From: Minisyncoccota bacterium
GTDB taxonomy: Bacteria; Patescibacteriota; Minisyncoccia; Minisyncoccales; GCA-002788555
DNA length: 12,524 nt
Direction: 5' to 3'
NCBI GenBank assembly: GCA_028697615.1
Contig: JAQVET010000014.1
Span: forward strand, 1 to 12,524
Each line of letters begins with the position of its first letter. Position 1 is the first letter of the stretch. The notes beneath the pieces are model-generated. The model was not told where the DNA came from. It searched no databases and worked only from the letters and a program-made list of their open reading frames with translations. Made by a program: the position numbers and the translations under genes. Positions 6,024-12,420 of this stretch are shown piece after piece.

Positions 6024-7466
6024 ATGATAAAAAAGAAAATTTTAGTTGTATTTTTATCTTTATCAATTTTTATTCCTATTTTTCAAGGATTAACTCTTAA
6101 TGAGCAGAGTGATTTTTGCAGTGGGGTTTCTAATATAAATTGCAAAGATATTAACGAATCATCGGCTCAGAAAATTTTTGAAGAATGCGGAGAACTTGTG
6201 GCTGCAAATATTCAAAAGAAATGCCAGGCGCAGCTTCAAGATCTTCAAAGGGATAAAGCAAATATAGAAAATAAATTAAATAACCTTTCACAAAAAGAAA
6301 ATAATACCCAGTGGTATATTTCAAAAATAGAAACAGATATAAGTTATCTAAATACAAACATTTCTAATTTAAATTTAAGTATTAGCCAATTAAATAGCGC
6401 TATTTCTCAAAGAGAAAAGGCGATTTCTGATTTAGAGCAAAAAATCAAAAAACAAAAAGAAATTTTAAAAGAAATTATTTTGGTTATTTATAAGTATGAT
6501 TCTTTTTCAACTATAGAGATGTTTTTGAAACAGAGTAATTTATCGGAAATTTCTCAAAAAGTTATAGAGATGAATAGTATTCAAAAAAACCTTCAAAGAA
6601 GTATGGCTGATATTAAAGAGGCGAGAGATAATTTGCAGAAAGAAAAAGATGCATTGGTTCAAAAGAAAGCAGAGCAAGAAAAATTAAAAGCAGAAAAAGC
6701 AATGCAAATACAAAGTTTGGCCGTAAAGCAGGAGCAGCAATCTTATTATTTAAAAGAAATTCAAAATGCTAAAACTCCTCTTGAGAGAGAAATGGTACGA
6801 GTTAGAGCCGAACTTCAATCCTTGCAGGCTGCAATGAATCAAATTTCTGCTTATTTATCAAGGTGGGTTTTGTCAGGTGATTTATCTTGGGCAAGTATTT
6901 TTGGTGCAGTGGCTAATGCTTCTGCTGGCACTGGTGCACGGCCAGCTTTGCTTCTTGGCATACTGCAACATGAAACAAGATTTGCTACTAATTTGGGCAG
7001 AACACAAATTTGGAATACACAATCCGGACAATATAGGGATTTTATTGAAATTACCTCAGAACTTTGCAGTGCTTATGGAGATCCATACTGCCATCCAGAA
7101 AATCTTCCTTTATCCGGTTCCGGTGCTATGGGACCAGCGCAGTTTATGCCTTCAACTTGGCAGGGATACAGAAGTAAATTAATGGCTGCATTTCCAGGAC
7201 AGGTTCCAAATCCATGGAATTTATTCCATGCTATTTATGCAATGGGTATGTATGTAGTGAGGTATCCAGATGATCACAGTGCTGCTTGTGCATATTTACT
7301 TGGTGGCAGCAATGCTAATTGTAATCATTGGTACGCGAGTGCAGTTGCAAGTGCTGCCAAAGAGTGGGACGAAATTTTAAGTAGGTGTGGATATGATTTA
7401 TCAGATACCTGCCTTAAAAAAATAGAAAATGATTTAAGAAATAAGGCGAATATTCCAATTGAGTAG
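6024..7466 (+). CDS. Secreted coiled-coil protein with MltB/SLT-type lytic transglycosylase domain
   Basis: 480-residue exported protein. A signal peptide covers about residues 1-22 (basic MIKKK, then a hydrophobic core). A long coiled coil spans about 68-275. It includes a regular Ile/Leu heptad array (I106, L109, I113, L116, I120, L123, I127, I134, L137, I141) and the hinge-like VIYKYDSFSTIEMFLKQSN (154-172), as in PcsB/EnvC-type division proteins. The C-terminal domain (about 285-455) resembles a peptidoglycan lytic transglycosylase: LLGILQHETRFATNLG (310-325), with Glu317 the likely catalytic acid, and GAMGPAQFMPSTW (367-379). Ten cysteines (32, 40, 55, 67, 348, 356, 422, 433, 455, 463) suggest disulfides outside the membrane. 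It probably cleaves glycan strands during division or growth. It has its own promoter-like region and ends 6 nt from the oppositely oriented prfA. Confidence 0.85.
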   Translation: MIKKKILVVFLSLSIFIPIFQGLTLNEQSDFCSGVSNINCKDINESSAQKIFEECGELVAANIQKKCQAQLQDLQRDKANIENKLNNLSQKENNTQWYISKIETDISYLNTNISNLNLSISQLNSAISQREKAISDLEQKIKKQKEILKEIILVIYKYDSFSTIEMFLKQSNLSEISQKVIEMNSIQKNLQRSMADIKEARDNLQKEKDALVQKKAEQEKLKAEKAMQIQSLAVKQEQQSYYLKEIQNAKTPLEREMVRVRAELQSLQAAMNQISAYLSRWVLSGDLSWASIFGAVANASAGTGARPALLLGILQHETRFATNLGRTQIWNTQSGQYRDFIEITSELCSAYGDPYCHPENLPLSGSGAMGPAQFMPSTWQGYRSKLMAAFPGQVPNPWNLFHAIYAMGMYVVRYPDDHSAACAYLLGGSNANCNHWYASAVASAAKEWDEILSRCGYDLSDTCLKKIENDLRNKANIPIE

Positions 7467-7472
7467 AGTTTT

Positions 7473-8513
7473 TTATTTTTGAAAATCATTAAGGATTCTA
7501 TCTAAATTTCCCTCAAAAATATCTTCTATATTTCCCCACGATTTTTTAATTCTATGATCAGTTATTCTATTTTGTGGAAAGTTATATGTCCTGATTTTTT
7601 CAGCACGCATCGCTTTTCCAATTTGTGTTTTTCTTTCTTTTTCTACTTTTTTTTGCTCTTTTTCTAAAATTTGTTGGTAAAGACGAGCTTTTAAAATTTT
7701 CATTGCATTTTCCCGATTTGCAATTTGGGTTCTCGCATTTTGCGAACTAACAACAATACCGCTGGGGATATGCGTAATTCTTACTGCCGAATCTCTTCTA
7801 TTAACATATTGTCCGCCAGGGCCTGATGCTCTAAATGTTTCAATTTTAAGGTCATTTGGGTTTATAGGGATATCTATGTCTTTTGGCGGACTCGGGAGTA
7901 CTGCTACAGAAACTGTTGATGTGTGGATTCTTCCGGCTTTTTCTGTTTCTGGAATTCTTTGTACTCTATGTACACCACTTTCAAACTGAAAATATTCTCC
8001 TGCTTTTTTTCCCTTAACCTCACATATTATTTCTTTAAAGCCACCAAGATCAGTAGGGTGGGCAGAAATTAAATTAAAAGACAGCCCTTTTTTAAGGGCA
8101 AAATTTTTATACATTTCAAAAAGATCTTTAACAAAAAGGGCTGCTTCTTCTCCACCAGCGCCTGCCCTAATTTCTATTATTATATTATCAGAAGAAGATT
8201 TTTTCTTATCATTATTTTTAATCTCATTTAATTCTTTTTGAATACTTTCTTTTTCTTTTGAGAGTTTTTCGATTTCTTCTTTGGCTAAGTTTATTAATTC
8301 TGGATCTTTTTCAATTTCAATAATTTCTTGGCTTTCTTTAATATTTTTTTCAATTTTATTTAATTTTTCTTGCTTTTCAATTATTTTTTGCAAAAGAAAA
8401 AATCTTTTTGAAATTTCTTGATATTGCTTTTTGTCAGAAATAATTTTAGGATCCAGTAGTTTTTGAGAAAGATCTTCGTATTCTTTTTTAAGATCACTAA
8501 GGTTTTTTTGCAT
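7473..8513 (-). CDS. prfA: Peptide chain release factor 1
   Basis: 346-residue class I release factor that recognises UAA and UAG in the ribosomal A site and triggers peptidyl-tRNA hydrolysis. The N-terminal helical domain runs to about residue 105. EIRAGAGGEEAALF (114-127) opens the conserved core. The codon-recognition tripeptide is PET (188-190), the RF1 form PxT rather than the SPF of RF2. The catalytic GGQ is at 233-235 in FRASGPGGQYVNRRDSAVR. RTYNFPQNRITDHRI (308-322) is also typical. It is slightly shorter than E. coli RF1 (360). Its ATG directly follows the TAA of rpmE without a gap. The methyltransferase gene prmC, a common neighbour, is not in this window. UGA stops in the region imply that RF2 is encoded elsewhere. 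Confidence 0.97.
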   Translation of the reverse strand: MQKNLSDLKKEYEDLSQKLLDPKIISDKKQYQEISKRFFLLQKIIEKQEKLNKIEKNIKESQEIIEIEKDPELINLAKEEIEKLSKEKESIQKELNEIKNNDKKKSSSDNIIIEIRAGAGGEEAALFVKDLFEMYKNFALKKGLSFNLISAHPTDLGGFKEIICEVKGKKAGEYFQFESGVHRVQRIPETEKAGRIHTSTVSVAVLPSPPKDIDIPINPNDLKIETFRASGPGGQYVNRRDSAVRITHIPSGIVVSSQNARTQIANRENAMKILKARLYQQILEKEQKKVEKERKTQIGKAMRAEKIRTYNFPQNRITDHRIKKSWGNIEDIFEGNLDRILNDFQK

Positions 8514-8804
8514 TTATTTTTTCTTTGAGGTAGTTTTTGATTTTTTTTCTTTTTGATTTTTTACTTTTGAAGACTTTGATTGTATTTTACTTTGAAGTTT
8601 TTTAGATTTTTCTATTCTTTTTTGGAATTTTTCTACTTGACCTCTCGCATCAATAATTTTTTTTGATCCGGTATATAAAGGATGACATTTTGAACAAACC
8701 TCTACTTCTATTTTAGGTTTTGTTGCACCAACTATAAAAGTTGCGCCACATGTGCAGGTGGCTTCTGCTTTTGGATAATATTTTGGATGAATATTTTTTT
8801 TCAT
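8514..8804 (-). CDS. rpmE: 50S ribosomal protein L31 with basic C-terminal tail
   Basis: 96 residues when started at the ATG at 8804 (MKKNIHPKYYPKA), which matches the usual L31 N terminus. An in-frame TTG at 8822 would add six residues and is unlikely. It is the zinc-binding type: Cys17 and Cys19 (TCTCGATF), Cys37 and Cys40 (CSKCHPLYTG). The canonical domain ends at about residue 70 (KIIDARGQVEKFQKR). The remaining 25 or so residues are almost all Lys, Ser, Gln and Thr, a disordered tail likely to bind rRNA. L31 helps bridge the ribosomal subunits. It is first in the rpmE-prfA pair, with a well-spaced minus-strand promoter at 8835-8863. Confidence 0.95.
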   Translation of the reverse strand: MKKNIHPKYYPKAEATCTCGATFIVGATKPKIEVEVCSKCHPLYTGSKKIIDARGQVEKFQKRIEKSKKLQSKIQSKSSKVKNQKEKKSKTTSKKK

Positions 8805-8834
8805 AATTTTAAATAATGACAAAATTGAATTATT

Positions 8835-8863
8835 ATTATATAATATTCCTTTGACAAATTCAA
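8835..8863 (-). promoter_or_regulatory. Predicted promoter for rpmE-prfA
   Basis: On the minus strand, TTGAAT (8863-8858) and consensus TATAAT (8840-8835) are separated by exactly 17 bases. The start point would be near 8828, about 24 nt before the rpmE ATG at 8804. Its spacer contains the -35 box of the opposing rpsB promoter. Confidence 0.6.
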
Positions 8864-8879
8864 GTGCTTTTGTTATAAT
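8851..8879 (+). promoter_or_regulatory. Consensus extended -10 promoter for the rpsB operon
   Basis: A perfect TTGACA (8851-8856), a 17-base spacer, and a perfect TATAAT (8874-8879) preceded by TG at 8871-8872 (extended -10 element). This is the best promoter in the window, as expected for a ribosomal-protein operon. The predicted start point is about 8885-8888, leaving a leader of only about 20 nt before rpsB. Confidence 0.85.
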
Positions 8880-8887
8880 TTTAATTT

Positions 8888-8908
8888 ATGAATAAAATTA
8901 ATATATGA
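8888..8908 (+). CDS. Possible six-codon leader ORF ahead of rpsB
   Basis: ATG at 8888 opens a frame coding MNKINI and stopping at TGA 8906-8908, which overlaps the rpsB ATG (8905-8907) as ATGA. The predicted transcript start (8885-8888) lies at or just before this ATG, so it could be translated from a leaderless mRNA and feed ribosomes to rpsB. It is out of frame with rpsB. In AT-rich DNA such mini-ORFs also arise by chance, so translation is unproven. Confidence 0.25.
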   Translation: MNKINI

Positions 8909-9648
8909 TACAAGAAAATAAAATTTCAAGAATAAAAAATACTTCCTTGGAAAAGGAAGAAGAAGGAAGAAAAGTTTTTTCTCAAGACAAGGAAATCCTT
9001 GAGATGCTTGAAGCAGGCGTTCATTTTGGTCATAAAAAATCAAAAAGAAATCCTAAAATGAAGAAGTTTTTGTATGGCACTAAAACATCTATTGATATTA
9101 TCGATATTACTAAAACAAGAGAGTATCTAAAACAGGCCTGTGATTTTTTAAGAGAAAAAAAGAAGGAAGGTGCTTTAATTTTACTTGTCGGAACAAAAAT
9201 TTCTGCTAAAGATTTAATTCAAAAATTAGGAGAAAAGACTGGTATGCCATATGTTAGTGAAAAATGGTTTGGAGGTATAATCACCAATTTTCCTCAGGTT
9301 CAAAAACAGTTGGAACACCTACAGGAATTAGAGGAGTCTCGTGCTAAGGGTGATTTTAAAAATTTAAGCAAAAAAGAGATTTTAAGAATTGATCAAAATA
9401 TTGCTAAAATGAAAAGAAAATTTGGCGGACTTAAGAATTTAAAAAGATTGCCAGATGTTTTATTTGTTGTAGATATAAAAACAGAAAAATTAGCTATTAA
9501 AGAAGCAAAGAAAGAAAATATCCCAGTAGTTGGAATATGTGATACCGATAGCGATCCAACATCTGTTGATTTTGTAATACCGGCTAATGACGAATCTATT
9601 ACCTCTTTGACCTATATTTTATCTGAGGTAGAAAAGGCACTTCAATAA
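8905..9648 (+). CDS. rpsB: 30S ribosomal protein S2
   Basis: 247 residues, normal length for S2. Signatures are MLEAGVHFGHKKSKRNPKM (34-52), YVSEKWFGGIITNF (116-129), RLPDVLFVVD (181-190), GICDTDSDP (210-218) and IPANDESITS (225-234). S2 binds the 30S shoulder together with S1 and is needed late in assembly. About 30 charged residues precede the usual LLEAGVHFGH start, longer than in most S2 proteins. A later ATG at 9004 would remove part of the conserved N terminus, so 8905 is preferred. It is first in an operon with tsf (9-nt gap), a membrane protein gene and lepA, and is driven by the consensus promoter at 8851-8879. The leader is too short for a structured S2 autoregulatory site. Confidence 0.97.
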   Translation: MIQENKISRIKNTSLEKEEEGRKVFSQDKEILEMLEAGVHFGHKKSKRNPKMKKFLYGTKTSIDIIDITKTREYLKQACDFLREKKKEGALILLVGTKISAKDLIQKLGEKTGMPYVSEKWFGGIITNFPQVQKQLEHLQELEESRAKGDFKNLSKKEILRIDQNIAKMKRKFGGLKNLKRLPDVLFVVDIKTEKLAIKEAKKENIPVVGICDTDSDPTSVDFVIPANDESITSLTYILSEVEKALQ

Positions 9649-9657
9649 TTAAATAAT

Positions 9658-10110
9658 ATGGAAAACAATATTGAAAAAATAAAAAAATTACGTGAAGAAA
9701 CAAATATGTCTGTAATGGAATGCAGAAATGCTCTTTTGGAATCAGGGGAAGATTTTGAGAAAGCCCGTGAAATTTTGAAAGCAAAGGGGCTTGAAGAAAA
9801 TCTTAAAAGGAAAGAAAGGGAAACCAAAGAAGGAGTAATTGAAACTTATGTCCATCAAAATAAAAAAATAGGGGCACTGGTAAAACTTTCTTGCGAAAGT
9901 GATTTTGTTGCAAAAAATGAAGAATTTCAAAGATTAGCTCATGAAATAGCGATGCAGATATCCGCAATGGATCCTGCTAGTGTAGATGATCTTTTAGAGC
10001 AGACATATATTAGAGATCCTAAAATAAAAATTGTTGATTTAATTAATGAAGCCATAAATAAATTCGGGGAGAATATTAAGATTGAGGAATTTCAAAGAAT
10101 GAAAATATGA
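9658..10110 (+). CDS. tsf: Elongation factor Ts, compact form
   Basis: 150-residue guanine nucleotide exchange factor for EF-Tu. The N-terminal UBA-like helix bundle is at about residues 3-45 (IKKLREETNMSVMECRNALLESGEDFEKA). It is followed by GVIETYVHQNKKIGALVKL (59-77) and CESDFVAKNEEF (79-90); SDFV at 81-84 corresponds to the TDFV contact with the EF-Tu G domain. The C-terminal LINEAINKFGENIKIEEF (128-145) closes the fold. Only one core subdomain is present, as in short EF-Ts proteins such as that of Thermus, and well below the 283 residues of E. coli. No frameshift is visible and the C terminus matches the family end, so it is complete. Its TGA overlaps the start of the next gene (ATGA). 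Confidence 0.95.
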   Translation: MENNIEKIKKLREETNMSVMECRNALLESGEDFEKAREILKAKGLEENLKRKERETKEGVIETYVHQNKKIGALVKLSCESDFVAKNEEFQRLAHEIAMQISAMDPASVDDLLEQTYIRDPKIKIVDLINEAINKFGENIKIEEFQRMKI

Positions 10111-10463
10111 TTATTACTCAAATATTATCTATTATTTTTTGTGTTTCTTTAGGCGGGGCAGTGTTTTTGTTTCTTAAAAATTTAGGTTCTCTGCCAGAAG
10201 TCCAACCAATAGAAATTCCCAAAGAAAAAAAATTATCTTTTCGTTTTAAAAAAAATATCTCTTCCTTTTTTCATTATATTAGCGAGAGTTTAAAAATAGG
10301 ATATGAAAAGCAACTCCGTCGATTTCGTATCTTTATTTTTAAAATAGAAACCGGAATTTCTAAAAGAATTGACAAGCTCCGCCTTGAAAGAAAAAAAAGA
10401 ACACTGTCTCAATCTCAGAAGAAAACTAAAAAAGATGCCACTAGAAAAAGAAAACAAAAGTAA
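10107..10463 (+). CDS. Hypothetical single-pass membrane protein with basic tail
   Basis: 118 residues, family not recognised. One hydrophobic helix at about residues 3-24 (ILSIIFCVSLGGAVFLFL) is followed by a short Pro/Glu linker (28-40) and a strongly basic region. The last 30 residues are nearly all Lys, Arg, Gln, Ser and Thr. The predicted form is an N-terminal anchor with a cytosolic, positively charged domain that could bind RNA, ribosomes or lipid head groups; this is inferred from composition only. It starts inside the tsf stop codon (ATGA) and overlaps lepA by 29 nt, so it is translated within the rpsB-tsf-lepA transcript. The tight overlaps on both sides support a real gene. Confidence 0.65.
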   Translation: MIITQILSIIFCVSLGGAVFLFLKNLGSLPEVQPIEIPKEKKLSFRFKKNISSFFHYISESLKIGYEKQLRRFRIFIFKIETGISKRIDKLRLERKKRTLSQSQKKTKKDATRKRKQK

Positions 10464-12246
10464 AATTCGTAATTTTGTTATTATTTCTCATATTGATCAT
10501 GGCAAATCAACCTTAGCTGATCGTTTTTTAGAATTAACAAATACACTTCCCAAAGATAAAATTACTCCTCAATATCTTGACAGAATGGGGCTTGAAAAAA
10601 AACATGGCGTTACAATAAAAATGCATCCTGTTAGAATGGTTTGGCAAGATAAAGATTCTCAGTTAAAATATATTTTAAATTTAATTGATACTCCAGGCCA
10701 CGCAGATTTTTCTTATGAGGTTTCCCGTGCACTGGCTGCTGTTGAAGGAGCTATTTTATTGGTTGATGCTACCCAGGGTATTCAAGCCCAAACGATTTTT
10801 AATTTGGAGATGGCTCAAAGAGAAAAATTAGTAATTATTCCTGCTATTAATAAAATAGATCTTAAGTCCGCTCAGCAAGATAAAACAAAAAAAGAAATTT
10901 TAGATATTTTGGGAAATAAGATTGATGACGATATTATTGCTATTTCAGCCAAAAGAGGAGATGGTGTCATTTCCCTTATAGAAAAAATAATAGAAAAAAT
11001 TCCATCTCCTCAAATAAATTTTGAATTGCCATTTAAAGCCCTTGTTTTTGATTCATTATATGATATTTATCAAGGAGTTGTAGTATATGTGAGGGTAATC
11101 GATGGGCAAATAAAAAATAATGATAGAATTTATTTTTTAAGAGAAGGAATTGAGGCAAGGGTACAAGAGGTTGGTATTTTTTCTCCAAATCTTCAAAAAA
11201 CAGATGTACTTGAAAGTGGACAAATTGGTTATATTAAAACAGGAATAAAAGAGGTGGAAAGGATAAAAGTAGGGGATACAATTGCTTTGTCTGATTATCG
11301 CGAAAAAATATCTCCTCTACCCGGATTTCAAGTGCCAAAACCGATAATTTTTTCTGATTTTTTTCCACAAGATTCTAATGATTTTGATATCTTTAAAAAA
11401 GGTATTTTAAATCTTCATCTTAATGATTCAAGTTTTACTTTCACGCCTCAGGAAAGAGAATTTATTGGTAGGGGATATAGATTGGGTTTTTTAGGACTTT
11501 TTCACCTTCAAATTATAAGCGAGAGATTAACAGAGGATTGCAGGATAGATCTTATTATTACCCATCCCACGGTATCATATAAAATTTTAACATTAGATGG
11601 AAAAGAGATTATTGCTAATTGTCCCGAAGATTTTCCCGAAAGTTTTTTAAAGGTTTATGAACTTTTTTGCAAGGTTGATATAATTACTCCAGCGATATAT
11701 TTAAATAAAATCTATAATCTGATTAATAATTTTGGAGCAGAAATTATCGAAACTAAAAATATTTCAGGTTTTGATAAATTAAATTTAATTATTAAACTTC
11801 CCTTGAGACGCTTAATGGAAAATTTTTATGATGAATTGAAAAGTGCCTCCTCTGGTTTTGCCTCAATGAATTGGGAGATTCTTGATTGGCAAGAAAGCGA
11901 TTTAATTAAACTTGATATTTTGATTGCGGGCAGAAAAGAATCATCTCTGGCAAGAATTGTTGAGAAAAATAACGCTGAAAAAGAAGGAAGAAAGATGGTT
12001 CAAAAATTAAAAGAATATTTTCCTCCACAACTTTTTCCTGTACCACTTCAAGCAAGTATTGGAGGAAAAATTATTGCTCGTGAAACAGTAAAAGCGCTTC
12101 GCAAAGATGTTACTGCTCCTCTTTATGGGGGTGATGTAAGCCGCAAAAAGAAACTCTTAGAGAAACAGAAGGCAGGTAAAAAAAAGCTTGCAAAAGTAGG
12201 TAAAATAAATATCCCAAGTGAAGTAATAATAAAAATGTTAAAATAA
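10435..12246 (+). CDS. lepA: Elongation factor 4 (LepA), translational GTPase
   Basis: 603 residues from the ATG at 10435 (MPLEKENKSKIRNF), very close to E. coli LepA (599). An upstream in-frame TTG at 10369 would add 22 basic residues inside the previous gene and is not supported. GTPase motifs are SHIDHGKST (G1, 18-26), HGVTIK (G2, 57-62), DTPGH (G3, 85-89), NKID (G4, 139-142) and SAK (G5, 171-173). The LepA-specific C-terminal domain ends with YGGDVSRKKKLLEKQK..., which together with the NFVIISHIDHGKS opening distinguishes it from EF-G and BipA. EF4 acts on stalled or pre-translocation ribosomes and affects initiation and 30S biogenesis. It is last gene of the rpsB-tsf operon; no strong terminator follows. 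Confidence 0.97.
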   Translation: MPLEKENKSKIRNFVIISHIDHGKSTLADRFLELTNTLPKDKITPQYLDRMGLEKKHGVTIKMHPVRMVWQDKDSQLKYILNLIDTPGHADFSYEVSRALAAVEGAILLVDATQGIQAQTIFNLEMAQREKLVIIPAINKIDLKSAQQDKTKKEILDILGNKIDDDIIAISAKRGDGVISLIEKIIEKIPSPQINFELPFKALVFDSLYDIYQGVVVYVRVIDGQIKNNDRIYFLREGIEARVQEVGIFSPNLQKTDVLESGQIGYIKTGIKEVERIKVGDTIALSDYREKISPLPGFQVPKPIIFSDFFPQDSNDFDIFKKGILNLHLNDSSFTFTPQEREFIGRGYRLGFLGLFHLQIISERLTEDCRIDLIITHPTVSYKILTLDGKEIIANCPEDFPESFLKVYELFCKVDIITPAIYLNKIYNLINNFGAEIIETKNISGFDKLNLIIKLPLRRLMENFYDELKSASSGFASMNWEILDWQESDLIKLDILIAGRKESSLARIVEKNNAEKEGRKMVQKLKEYFPPQLFPVPLQASIGGKIIARETVKALRKDVTAPLYGGDVSRKKKLLEKQKAGKKKLAKVGKINIPSEVIIKMLK

Positions 12247-12267
12247 ACTACTAGAGTATCAATTAAC

Positions 12268-12307
12268 GGATTAAAAAATTAAAGGATTAAAGAATTAAAG
12301 AATTAAA
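12268..12307 (+). repeat. Five tandem copies of an 8-bp repeat
   Basis: The unit is RRATTAAA: GGATTAAA (12268-12275), AAATTAAA (12276-12283), GGATTAAA (12284-12291), GAATTAAA (12292-12299) and GAATTAAA (12300-12307). It begins 22 nt after the lepA stop. The period is exact, and only the first two bases of each unit vary. A related CAATTAAC at 12260-12267 may be a degenerate sixth copy. A further short direct repeat, ACGC(T)AAATTT, occurs at 12334-12354. Confidence 0.9.
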
Positions 12308-12359
12308 AAAAGCCAATATACATCCACGATAAAACGCAAATTTACGCTAAATTTTAAAC

Positions 12360-12388
12360 TTGAACTGCTTAAGGTAAAGTATTAATAT
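12360..12388 (+). promoter_or_regulatory. Possible promoter for the prepilin gene
   Basis: TTGAAC (12360-12365) and TAATAT (12383-12388) are 17 bases apart, which would place the RNA start near 12395 inside the inverted repeat 12377-12405. The -10 match is weak. Confidence 0.3.
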
Positions 12389-12405
12389 TATATATATTAA
12401 TACTT
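12377..12405. repeat. Perfect 12-bp inverted repeat upstream of the prepilin gene
   Basis: AAGTATTAATAT (12377-12388) and ATATTAATACTT (12394-12405) are exact inverted copies around a 5-nt centre (TATAT). The right end is 15 nt before the ATG at 12421. It could be an operator dyad overlapping the possible -10 box, or a leader hairpin. It has only one G-C pair and no T-run directly after it, which argues against an intrinsic terminator. Confidence 0.75.
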
Positions 12406-12420
12406 ATTAATAATTATTTT

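Noticed and set aside
6877..7182. Second plus-strand ORF inside the transglycosylase gene
   Set aside because: It lies in the +1 frame under the conserved catalytic domain and its translation resembles no protein family.
8805..8822. Upstream TTG start for rpmE
   Set aside because: The ATG at 8804 gives the standard L31 N terminus MKKNIHPKY and the usual spacing of the zinc cysteines.
10369..10434. Upstream TTG start for lepA
   Set aside because: It would add 22 residues lacking family similarity and extend the overlap with the preceding gene; the ATG at 10435 gives a normal LepA length.
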